Shown one piece after another: positions 46,544-56,757 of a stretch of 64,000 nt of DNA (position 1 is its first letter; every line of letters begins with the position of its first letter). Source of the stretch: Escallonia rubra (taxonomy: Eukaryota > Streptophyta > Magnoliopsida > Escalloniales > Escalloniaceae); assembly GCA_033065855.1 (NCBI GenBank), contig JAVXUO010002326.1, positions 1,178,001 through 1,242,000 of the forward strand, written 5' to 3'. Below the pieces are notes generated by a model that had not been told where the DNA came from, ran no database searches, and saw only the letters and a list, made by a program, of their open reading frames with translations. A program made the position numbers and the translations under genes.

Positions 46544-48818
46544 ATGTCTGGATTATTGAAGAAAATTAGGCGTGCATCGTCATCACGAAAAACATCATCA
46601 TCATCGCAAGCACCACCTGGCACAAGCGCCAGCGCCACGGCCATCACAAACACCAATCGAAGCACCAACACAACCATTCTTTTCTTGACGAATGAGTACA
46701 GGCTCTATGATAGATACCCAAGCCAATTGGGAGTTCAATCAAAACATTCCAGATTTTGAATACACGCCTGATGAAGACCCCCCGCATTATAGTCAAGGAC
46801 GCAGCTCGGTTGGCGAAGCTACTACTCAGTGGCATAATCTCAACCCTATGCCTGGTCATGATGAAGAAGGGCCGAGCAATGCCTCCGATAACGTGCCAGA
46901 AGTCCAAAAGGGGAAAAAGAAGAAAGCCGAGTGTTGGAATCATTTCGACGTAGTTACGGTGGACGACATCCGAAAAGCTCGATGTAAGTACTGTCTTAAA
47001 TTATTTTCGACTGGTAGTGGTAATGGACATCTTAACAGGTATTACCCTCAGTGTGCACCTCGACAAGGCCACGTCGAACCTACCCAAACGCAGTTATCTT
47101 TTGACGGTAAGTTATTTGTTTATAATCAGCGAGAGCAAAGAGACGGTCTCGCTGAATTTGTTATTCATGATGAACAAGCCTTTTCTTTTGCCGATAATCC
47201 TAAGCACTCTAGATATATGAACACATACGTTAAAAAAAAAAAAAAAAAGGTTCATAGAAACACAACTAGATCCGATGCACTCCGACAGTACAAGGCTGCT
47301 AAAGCACGCCTTATCGATTATTTCGATAAATTTGACGGTAAAGTTAGTCTTACTTCTGATATTTGGCAATCTCCTTATACTTTTGTTAGTTATTCTTGTG
47401 TGACCGCTCATTGGATTGATGCAGATTGGGTTATGCACAAGAGAATCATCGCTTTCGAGCACTTCCCTTATCCGCACGATGGAATGAACATTGCTATTCT
47501 TATATTAAAAGCATGCACCACATTTAAAATTAAGGATAAGATTATGAGTGTTAGTTTTGATAATGCTTCTAATAATAAAGCTGTTGTTGCAGCTTTAAAG
47601 GAGACGCTTCAACCTGTACTTCATGGTGAATTATTTCATGTTCGCTGTGTTTGTCACATTATTAATTTAATTGGTCAAGATGGTTTAGCTGTTGCAGGAG
47701 ATATTCTGCTCAAAATGAGGGGTATGACAGCGTATGTTAATGGCTCGAGTTTGAGAACACAACAATTTAAAACGTTGTGTGTTCAATATAATATGCCTTA
47801 TAGGAGAGAAGTTATAGATGTTGTCTACAGGTGGAACTCTACATACCACATGCTTTTACACATCCTGGCATACCGAGAAGTCTATACGCATTTTCTACTA
47901 ACCCAGTTCCCAGCCGGCTTGCCAACTCAAGAGGAATGGCAGATGGCCACATACCTAGCTGAATTTTTGGAGGTATTCTACACGTCTACCAATTTATTGT
48001 CTGGTACGTACTATCCCACATCTCCTCTCGCTGTAATAGAAATTTTGAAGATGGCTACAATGTTAACAAAATAGAGATATATAGGACCCTTTAGGGAAAT
48101 AGTACAAGTGATGGATCAAAAATTTAATAAATATTGGAGTAAACTGCCTGCTATTTTTACTGTGGCTACTTGTTTAGATCCTAGGTTAAAGTTGCATGGC
48201 GTGAACGCCTCGATACAAGAGATATCGAAATTAATGCGCTACACAGCAGAGGACACAACCTTGCTCACAGCAAACGTGAGCAAGAGGTTTGAGGACTTGT
48301 TCAACCTCTATCGTAATTCTGCTGACGTGCACGGGCGAGCTACATCATCATCCACTGCTGAGAGGTATTATGCGCCATACCTTCAGGGCTTTGAACATCT
48401 AGTAGCAAGACAACTACCAGGTGAAGGTACTTCTAATTCGGGAGGTTCGTATACTTTTTCCTCTTTTAATGAGATTGGTGTATATTCAAATACTGATCAT
48501 TATTCTGATTTATCAAGGCAAGAACAGGTTAATTTTAATTTGTTAAATTTTTGGAAACAAAATCAAAACATGTATAAAACTTTATCCCAAATTGCACGGG
48601 ATGTACTGCCAGTGCAAGCCTCCACGGTTGCTTCAGAGTCGGCATTTTCAGCAAGCGGGAGAGTTTTGGATGACAGGAGGAGTCGTCTTAACCCCGAGTC
48701 GCTCGAGCTATGTGTATGTTGGAAGGATTATCTTGATGCGAAATACCGCGAGCAAGATAAACCGATTGATGATAGGAAGAGCAGTGACTCGGATATTGAA
48801 GTACTTCCGGATGATTAG
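46544..48818 (+). pseudogene. hAT transposase, copy 2, frameshift, nonsense and altered zinc finger
   Basis: The start codon at 46544 matches copy 1, but a net 2-bp loss near 46610-46622 shifts the frame, so the long frame is open from 46692. TGG of copy 1 (39304) is TAG here (48072-48074), splitting off the C-terminal dimerisation domain (frame resumes to 48818). In the BED finger the sequence is GHLNRYYPQC instead of GHLNRHYPQC, changing a likely zinc-ligand His to Tyr. At 47231-47248, 18 bases that encode QPLYK-type residues in copy 1 are replaced by T plus 17 A, giving a lysine run. Everything else is nearly identical to copy 1. Confidence 0.92.
47231..47248 (+). repeat. Poly(A) run replacing coding sequence in hAT copy 2
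   Basis: Where copy 1 has a mixed 18-base segment (CCAACCTTTGTACAAAAA), copy 2 has T followed by 17 A with no change of length, and the next few bases also differ (GGTTCATAG against GGTTACTAG). Confidence 0.85.
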
Positions 48819-49502
48819 GTAATTTGTTTTTATTTTCCTCTTTTGATCCTTTTGGTTGACTGACGTTGCAGATTTCTTGATCTTTGATTGCTGATATTTT
48901 GGATAGACATGCATTATTATTTTGATTGTTAGAGTTTTAAGAATAAATTTTTTCACAAAATATACTTTTTTTCCATATATATAAAATAAATTTTTACAAG
49001 CAAGATATATATTTTTTCGTATATATAAAAAAATAGGTAACTTCGCCTGTTTGTTTACAAGCAGCCGGTCCCAAGCCCGGATAAAAGAAGGAGGGCCTAT
49101 GAACACATTTATTATTTTTCTATATAAATTGTTATGTGTTAAGATTTTATTAATAAAGCTCACCAAGAAGAGTATGAAAATGTTTAACATATAATAAAAA
49201 ATATAATGGCTAACAAATAAATATGTATATACATACATACATATGTATATTACTTATAATGAAATAAAAGGATAAAGATTCGGTTCGTTAAATTGTGAAT
49301 ATCGCCGAGAGATGAAATTTAAAATTGAATAACAAGGAAAAAAAAAACAAAAGGGCCCGGGCCCGGCCCTAGATATTGGGCCTAGGGCCAGGGCCTGGAC
49401 TGGGCCTAGGTTTGCCTTCGGCAGGCCCGGCCCGGCCCGATTGGCAGCCTCACTGGCCCGGCCCCACAGCAGGCCCGATGGGCTTGGGCTTGGGCTAAGG
49501 CC

Positions 49503-50790
49503 TGAAAGACACAGCACAATCACCAACAGCTGCAAATTCCAGCAAAACCCCTAAGACCGGAAGATCAGGCATCTAAGATGGATCATCACGTACAGTTGGT
49601 CCATAGCACCACACAAAGTGCCCCCCCACAAGCCTCGAGGCAGAGAACTAAAGAAAAGGACTGAAACTAAACTGAACAAGCGGCTGAAAACTAATCTAAA
49701 AGAAAAACTAAACCCATGGATCATTATATCGAGCATCTCAATCAAACTTGTGATCGAAAGCACCCTGAATACAGCCCAAGACATTAACTTTCCACGCACA
49801 AAAGAAACTAGTCATTGGCGCCAGCTTCAAAGGCCAGAGGATGGTTGATGGCAGTGGCTGGCGTGGCTGTGTCGATGGCACTGAAGAGAAGAAGGCGAGT
49901 AGGCGGCGGCGGAGGGCAGACAAAAGAAACTAGTCATTGGTGATCTTTTTTTACTCCTACAACACCACCTTTAAAAAGATGAACATGCCACACCATTAGT
50001 TGGTCAGTCAAGTCTAATGGCGCTCAATGCACCGATACAAGAAAGAATTTGCTTCAATTGAGACCTACTCTTGGCAACGAATGATTTCTGAAACTTATTC
50101 TTTGGCCTTAATATGATAATTGTCGGCATACTTTGTTCGTTCACATGCAGATCAAACCTTTATTTATGAAATTGATCGAGGACCTAAGTAAATCCTTATG
50201 ATTCTGATCAAGGCGTAGTCGGATGTGGCTATCAAATTATTCAATAAGCTTTCAACTTCCTGAAGTGATTAGATCGTGACGCCAACCAAAGTCACGCCCC
50301 CCAAAATGAAAGTCACGACTGTAATCAAAGTTCCTAAAATACCGCCATAATTATGGTAAAATCGTGTATAAACAGAGCAACTAAATCCTTTAAAATAAAA
50401 CGACTCCATAAGACAACAATCTAAAACAATCAATTCTCTTAACAATCTCTTAGAAAATAGTTTAGTAAACGCAACGGCTAAAACAACTTATACAAAGTCA
50501 ATTCAAATTACTCACATCCCGGTAAAGTTCTCAAAATAAGACTATAAAGTTTAATTAACTAAAGAAAACTCTCAAAACTCCAACGTTGTCACAATGATCC
50601 TTAGTCACTCCTTTGACCCACGGCTAGGGGCAAGGTTGAGTAAAAGGGTGAGCTCGAATAATCCAGTATGGTACCAAAAATGACAGAATATCAAAGCAAA
50701 GCTAATAGGAATTGAACAACAATACTCGATGGTAATGAGCAACCATATCTTATTATCAAATACCGAAGCAAACATAATTAATCATTCGAC
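49503..50790. other. Intergenic DNA with a short direct repeat
   Basis: No gene recognisable. The 20-bp word ACAAAAGAAACTAGTCATTG occurs at about 49798 and again at about 49920, spaced ~122 bp. The latter part (50280-50790) contains several GTCACG words and nothing assignable. Confidence 0.45.
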
Positions 50791-50792
50791 CC

Positions 50793-50813
50793 TAACACAC
50801 ACACACACACGTA

Positions 50814-50854
<41 letters not shown>

Positions 50855-50855
50855 T
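50793..50855. repeat. Compound (AC)n-(TG)n-(TA)n microsatellite
   Basis: ACACACAC runs into GTATGTGTGTGT and then TATATATA. The AC and TG parts form an inverted repeat that could fold as a hairpin. Confidence 0.85.
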
Positions 50856-51985
50856 ATGCCAGAACGCAATAACAACAAAATACAGAATGACTATATTCGT
50901 CATAAGACACAAACGTTGAACCAAACGTACAAACATCAAAGGTGTACTCCCGGTAGCGTGCTAGGAGTCCACTAATCGCTAGCATAACATACCAATGTCC
51001 AAAGGATCCTCTCAAATTGAGAGTTGTTCAAACATAGTCATTACTAGTCATAAATTACCGAGCACAATAATATAAATTTAATAAGATTAAAAGTACTTAC
51101 AATTGTAGAATTTAAAAGAAAGGTGCACATGTACTCTGGAACAATAAAAAATAAAATTGGCTTAAAATCCAGCAGCAACTTCAAATGGCAAAATATGAGG
51201 TTTAAAACCTTAGGTGAGGCAATAGACTAGAACAAGTCATATGCCAATTGACGTGTGAACAGTACCCTGGTAGAGAAATTCTTGGAATGGATATTTTTTG
51301 GTTGGTATTCAAACTAGTGATAAAGAAGATAAGTGTGGACCAAGAATTCAAACCATGTTTCATTGATTAAAGAGAAGGACCATACTTTTCCCTGAAAAAG
51401 ACCTTTCTCTCTCTAACATAAAATTCTCCCACTTCTCTCTAGAAACATACCCCACCGATGTCTCCTACCGCCATCCCACCATGCGTAAGCGCGTGGGGCG
51501 ACCGCCGATCTCTGGCGTCTTTCTTTTGTAGATCTACTCCTCGTGTTAGTATATTTTTCATTTTTTGTGAGGATATCATCACGCTCGGCCGACGACAGAG
51601 AGGATGGTTGAAGGCCATGTCTGGATGTCCGGCGCCGTCTCTCCATGCCTATGTGCTCTGAATCCGTCTCCGATCTTGTCGGATCTTGTCAGATTTCGTA
51701 GATCCATGCGATCTATTAAATGTGCTCAATCTCTCTGATCTCCGATCAACAATAATCTGTGCAAAAGTGTTTCGTTCTGAACAGCCATGTGGAAGATGTG
51801 GAAGGGGCCTCATCAACATCGGGGGTCATATCTTCTACTACTGATGGCCAAAATCCTTGCTGGCGGTGGCCAGAATACCGAACGGAGTCAGGTCAAGTTA
51901 TTGGCAGAGGTCCTCATTTACTGCGTTTCTTCTTACTGTGATGCCTTTCTTTGTAAACTAAACCATAGTCGCTCTTCACCCTTAT
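50856..51985. other. Intergenic DNA, no gene assigned
   Basis: A short GC-richer patch at 51440-51660 carries overlapping frames of 60-77 codons on both strands, none recognisable. Otherwise AT-rich and featureless. Confidence 0.4.
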
Positions 51986-52669
51986 TTTTACTACGGGTTA
52001 ATTACAAAACTGTCCCCTGAGGTTTACACGTTTTTGCACTTTGCCCCCTGTGTTTACAACTTTTGCAATACTGTCCCCCGAGGTTGACAAAACCATTGCA
52101 AACAGCTCCAAAATTGGACGTCCGTCCAATTTTGGGCGTTAAGTCGTCATGTGCACAGCACATGCCATTTTGGCATGGGCAAATTCGTAATTTTCATACC
52201 CATCTTCCCCACTCATCTCTTTCTCTGTTCATCTCTCTCTGCATCTCTTTCTCTGTTCATCTCTGCTACCAAAAGCACCACCAAGCTGCTCCACAACTGC
52301 TACCATCATTTTCACAACCCAAAACCCACTACACATATATACCTGCAAGCACACACACGACTCACACATTCTCACAAACCCACTACCTCGTGGCATAGCT
52401 GTTCCAACTTCCCTCAGCCATTTTCACCCCGCCAGCCACCTTACACTGTAAGTCTATTGTCGCCGGCAACCCCTCCCTCACCTCACCCCGCTGACAGCTC
52501 CCTCCCGCTGCAAAAAATGGTCTGAGGACAAAGGATAAGCAATGGTACACTTTGCTCCACAGTCTACATTTAGTTCCATTCTACGGCTGATTATCTTGCA
52601 ACTCGACTGATTTTTCTCAGTCTACATTATTCCCAAATGCACCATTGACGTTCAAATCCAAGCCATGAA

Positions 52670-53372
52670 TTAAGAACAACCTCCTGGCCCGAACCCTAGC
52701 TTGCCACCTGCAACATCGTACACCACGTTCAACGTCTTCTGCTGCACATTTCCGAAAATGCCTACAGCGGACGCATCGCTGTTTCCAGCAAAGGCTAAGC
52801 ATACCTGGGAAGCGCTACTTGCATAAAGGATTCCCGAGAAGGCAAGGTCAACCTGGACGTTGCCATTAAAGAGGAAACTTATCTTCGGAATACTAACAGT
52901 GGTGTATTTGCTGAGATCGTAACAAGTGTCCAGTATAGAAAGGGCAGGCGCCGTCGGGTACTTGGTCATTTGTTGCCGGAAAGCTGCTCGCAGCGCACTG
53001 TAAGCCGCAGGAGGAAGCCGAGTTATGACTGTTCCTGAGTCAATAATCGTGCCAGAATTCAAGAAAACAGTAGGGCTAATCGATAATTTAGTTCCCCCGA
53101 CGATTATAGCAGTAACGTCGATGAAGTAAAAGGACTGGCCTTGAGAGTTTGACAGCGGTGTGAATGCCACACTACTGGGAACCCCACTCTTTTCGAAGGT
53201 CAAGTAGCCAGTTTTGCTTGAAGTTGAAGGCAGGCAGTAGGAAAAGAACTGACCATACTTTTGAGCCGTTTGAGATACAATGGAGAGCTTGTCGCGGCCG
53301 AGCCCGAGTAACCCGGCAGTGCTGCCGAAGAGGCCACGGTTGTTCTGGCCACAACCAAAGAAGAAATTGTCA
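52670..53372 (-). pseudogene. Captured C-terminal half of a nepenthesin-type aspartyl protease
   Basis: On the minus strand the readable frame begins around 53370 with FFFGCGQNNRGLFGSTAGLL and GLGRDKLSIVSQT, continues as YCLPSTSSKTGYLTFEKSGV and FYFIDVTAIIVGGTKLS, and includes the second catalytic motif region GTIIDSGTVITRLPP (DSGT), then CYDLSKY, and ends IFGNVQQKTLNVVYDVAGGK LGFGPGGCS at a stop codon. These are diagnostic of plant AED1/CDR1-like aspartyl proteases (A1B). The half with the first catalytic Asp (DTGS/DTGSD) is missing, so no active enzyme can result. The frame itself is open from the join to the natural stop, so capture was of a contiguous, possibly intronless, segment. Confidence 0.88.
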
Positions 53373-53373
53373 G

Positions 53374-53448
53374 CGGGGTGGGGTGAGGGAGGGGCTACCA
53401 GTGGGGTGGGGTGAGGGAGGGGCTACCAGCGGGGTGGGGTGAGGGACA
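53374..53448. repeat. G-rich tandem repeat, ~29 bp unit
   Basis: About 2.5 copies of GCGGGGTGGGGTGAGGGAGG plus a short CTACCA tail. One strand is strongly G-rich, with runs of three to five G, and could form a quadruplex. Confidence 0.8.
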
Positions 53449-53689
53449 GAGAAAGAGATGAGTGGGGAAGATGGGTATGAAAATTACGAATTTGTCCATG
53501 CCAAAATGGCATGTGCTCTGCACATGACGACTTAACGCCCAAAATTGGACGGACGTCCAATTTTGGAGCTGTTTGCAATGGTTTTGTCAACCTCGGAGGA
53601 CAATATTGTAAAAGTTGTAAACACAGGGGGCAAAGTGCAAAAACGTGTAAACCTCAGGGGACAGTTTTGTAATTAACCCTTTTACTATT

Positions 53690-54480
53690 TGTCTCTGATG
53701 AGGGCTTTTGGCGTTTTGGAGAAAGTTTAGATCAACTGCAAGGGGTTTGATGGTAGAGGTTCTTAGTGCTTTGGGTCTCTCTCTAGTTAGATTTGTTGTA
53801 GTATGTTAGTCGTTGTGCCTTTAGGAGGGGGGTGGGGAGGGATAGGACCCTGGGGGTTTGGAAATTTAGGGGAGGGGGTGCTTGAAATCTTTGATGTAAT
53901 GTGTTATCCCTTGTTGTGTGCTTGTTCGTAATTTTTTCTTTTTAGGCGGCGGTTTATTGGAAGTGGCAAAAGCTGATTATGGAAGTTGCAATTAGGAATG
54001 ACCCAGGGTATTATGCTGGAATTACATAGGATGAGTTTACTTAATCTCATGCGGTAGGCCAAAGAGTTATCGATGTCTCCTATTAATTGTAATAATTGCT
54101 TTGGATCCACCAATATCCAGTGTTTTGTGCACCTTTAGGTTTTGGCAGGTTATTTTAAGTCAAGCTAAAGTGTAGGATATACTCTACTTTAACTTAATTA
54201 TAATGTGTCTGAGACCTAATAGGGTAACTTGTTGTTAGTTTGACCTTTGTAGTCATTTTTCAAATAAGAGTCACGGGAATGTCCTGACCTAAGTTTAGTG
54301 TTTGGCCTTTGGGCAACGATGTAACTTTTATTATGAATGCAATTCTCTTATTACCAACAAAAAAAAAAAGACAAGGACCATAAAGCTTTGGGTGTGTGTG
54401 AAACCATTGTGGTTTTTTTGTTTGTAGTTTTGAAAAAATGGTAACCAAAACCGATTTTTGTTTTCAGTTTTTACAAAAAG
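53690..54480. other. Intergenic DNA, no gene seen
   Basis: G-rich tract at 53825-53880, then AT-rich sequence. Nothing assignable. Confidence 0.45.
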
Positions 54481-54489
54481 AGGTGTTCC

Positions 54490-56757
54490 CAACCTACTCT
54501 GGTCGCACCCATAGGCCCACTGGAGATTCTATTTTGTACGACACGTCCGCACAAGCAACAGTCAATATTCAACGCTTCTAACCGGTCAAAACATGCATGC
54601 TCAAGTCACGTGCGCTTCTCACTTTTGTTACGTTACTTCGTCATTAAGAAACTCATTTTAGCGCGACTCCTCATCACGCTGCGACCGTCGCATGTCGCAC
54701 ATCAGCGTGCCTTGGCACTTGCCCAAGGAGGTTAGCCTTGGCCTTCCCCTTCAGGTAGTCCTCGGCCTTGGCCTTCCCCTTGGGGTCGGCCTCGGCCTTC
54801 CCTTGGGGTTGGCCTTGGCCTCCCCCTAAACGTTGGCCTTGGCCTTCCCCCAAGGGTTGGCTTTTGGCCTCCTCCCTTAACACATTCACTACTCTTCAAA
54901 GGACCATGTATTATCCGCGACGCTCGTCGCCCGGGCACCATCTCTGTGACACTCGTCGTCCATCGCCCGGGCACCGTCTCCATGACGCTCGTCGCCCGGG
55001 CTCCATTTCCTCGAGACCCGTCGTTGGCGCACGCGCGCCGTCTTCGCGACCCCCATCGCCCACGCCCGCACGTCGACTCCATAACACTTGTCGCCCGGAC
55101 ACTATCTCCGCGACATTCGTCGTCCATCACCCGGGCACCGTCTCCGCGACCCCCGTCGTGCGTCGCCCGAGCACCATCTCAGCGATGCTCGTCGTTCGTC
55201 GCCCTGGCCCCATCTCCATAACGACCGTCGCCCAGGTGCTCCATCGCTCGTGCCCGCACCGACTCCGCGACGCTTGTCGCCCGTCGCCCGGACACCATCT
55301 CCGCGATGCTTGTCGTCCGTCACCCGGGCGCCGTCTCCTCAACCCCCGTCGCCCGGGCACCATCTCTGTGACGCTCGTCACCCATCGCCTGTGAGCCGTC
55401 TCCGCGACCCCCGTCGCCTGCGCGCCGCACTCCAACACTCCGCCATGCCCATGCGCCGTGCCACTAACACAGTCATGCCCCGTGGCTCTTTGTCACGCTA
55501 CCATGCTCTTTGCATTGGTCAATCCTTTCACCACACCGTGCACACCATGCACACCTTGCCTTGGTCGTGGAACATGCTTCGACCCACTCTCTAGAGTGTG
55601 CAGCATCCCGCAGGGATAGGCGACTTCTCGGGGATACTATCTCTGCCATGGAGCTTTTTAACTCCCATTTCGCCAAGTAGACGGCTCATCCGGGATGCTA
55701 CCTTGACGCTCTCCGAGTGCTCCGGCACAAGGACTCACCCGCGGGGATAGATGACTCCTCCGAGACATTATCTCTACCGGGGAGCTTTTCAACCCCCATT
55801 CCGCCAGGTAGACAGCTCATCTGGGATGCTACATCGGCCCGTCAGGTAGACGGCTCCTCCGGGATGCTATCTTGACGCGTTCCGAGTGCTTCGGCACAAG
55901 GACTCACCCACGGGGATGACTCCTACAGGACACTATCTCCGCCAGGGTGTTCTGGTATGAAGACTCCCCTTCTGCTAGGTAGACGGCTCCTCTAGAATGC
56001 TACCTCGGCCTGCGAAATAGGCTACTCCTCCAGGACACTATCTCCGCTAGGGTGACTGCGTGACTGGCCTACGTGTTCTGGCACTGTGGGCTTCATCAGC
56101 ACCCATACGGGCTATGACCCTCGGGTCACTCCGAGACGGGAGAAAGTCTCCGGAGGGCATCGCGCCTAGTCTGCCTGGCAGTTGAGCGTCGGGTCTTCCC
56201 CCCCACTGCCAGGCCTGTGGGACCTGCAAGGGCTTGGATTGGTGGCTATATCAAGGGGGTTCTCTGGCCACAGCGAAGTTGTGGGAGCCAGTCTTCCCAG
56301 ACAGACGGAGTGACGCTGTACGGGACAGGCCGGGTGATTATGCGATTCGACAGTTCGTCGAGCACCGGCTGTTGTGGACCCCTCGGTGACGTGTCACTCA
56401 CGGGGAGCACCACGTGTCGGCTGATAACATCATCATTTCAACCTCTATAAATAGGGGTCTTGAGAATTTATTCAGGAGGCTTGAACATTTTCACTTTCTC
56501 ACTCTAGAATTCTAGAGAGAGAAACATACAGGATCTTGACTCTGGACCTAAGCATCGGACTGTGACTGTCGTCGTGTATTCACCCTGCGCCACTGCCCTC
56601 GCAGCACTGCCACCTTCAGGCTTTGTCTGGGAAGCCCTTGGTCTCTGCCCTTGCTCCACCCTTACTGTGTCCTACATCAGCACACTTGGCATCTGACTCA
56701 GACTGCATTCCTTGTGGCACCTCCACTTTGACTGCGAACCCACTTTCCTTGGCATCA
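54490..56757 (+). repeat. Left arm of a large inverted repeat, LTR-like, with TATA box
   Basis: From about 54840 to 56757 this is matched in reverse complement by 62203-64000; the outer partner lies beyond the window. It contains low-complexity GGCCTTGGCCTTCCCC units (54725-54870), a CGTCGCCCGGGCACC minisatellite (54905-55435), modules of ~60-110 bp with GTAGACGGCTC and GGCACAAGGACTCACCC (55605-56050), and then a promoter-like end: TATAAATA at 56446-56453 followed by a CTCTAGAATTCTAGAGAGAG palindrome. At the inner edge TTGGCATCAAGAGGC is reminiscent of an initiator-tRNA primer-binding site. An LTR identity is plausible but arms in inverted order are not a normal LTR element. Confidence 0.65.
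56446..56453 (+). promoter_or_regulatory. TATA box in the left inverted arm, reading right
   Basis: CCTCTATAAATAGGGG is a strong plant-type TATA context. The same box occurs in the opposite arm at 62503-62510 reading left, so both point into the 5.4-kb interior. Confidence 0.6.

Larger units (their letters stand above)
45848..49495 (+). mobile_element. hAT transposon, copy 2, 3' end missing
   Basis: The left TIR TAGAGGTGTCAAACGGGC begins at 45848. The body is almost identical to copy 1, with small indels. At the right, similarity stops after GGCCCGATGGGCTTGGGC near 49492, and the final ~38 bp found in copy 1, including the TIR, are absent, so no target duplication can be paired. Without a right TIR the copy should not be mobile. 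Confidence 0.9.
51995..53679. mobile_element. Pack-MULE-like element carrying an aspartyl protease fragment
   Basis: The ends are long inverted repeats: 51995 to about 52225 and about 53445 to 53679 match over roughly 230 bp with few differences, both starting GGGTTAATTACAAAACTGTC. The flanking 9-mers TTTTACTAC (51986-51994) and TTTTACTAT (53680-53688) agree at 8 of 9 positions, as expected of an aged 9-bp Mutator target duplication. A second inverted segment (about 52465-52497 and 53373-53400) lies further in. The middle carries a captured protease gene fragment and no transposase. Confidence 0.85.

Noticed and set aside
54768-55594. Overlapping frames of 90-208 codons on both strands in the inverted arms
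   Set aside because: They arise from the C/G-rich minisatellite, which is short of stop codons in most frames. Arg/Pro/Ser-rich translations show no domain.
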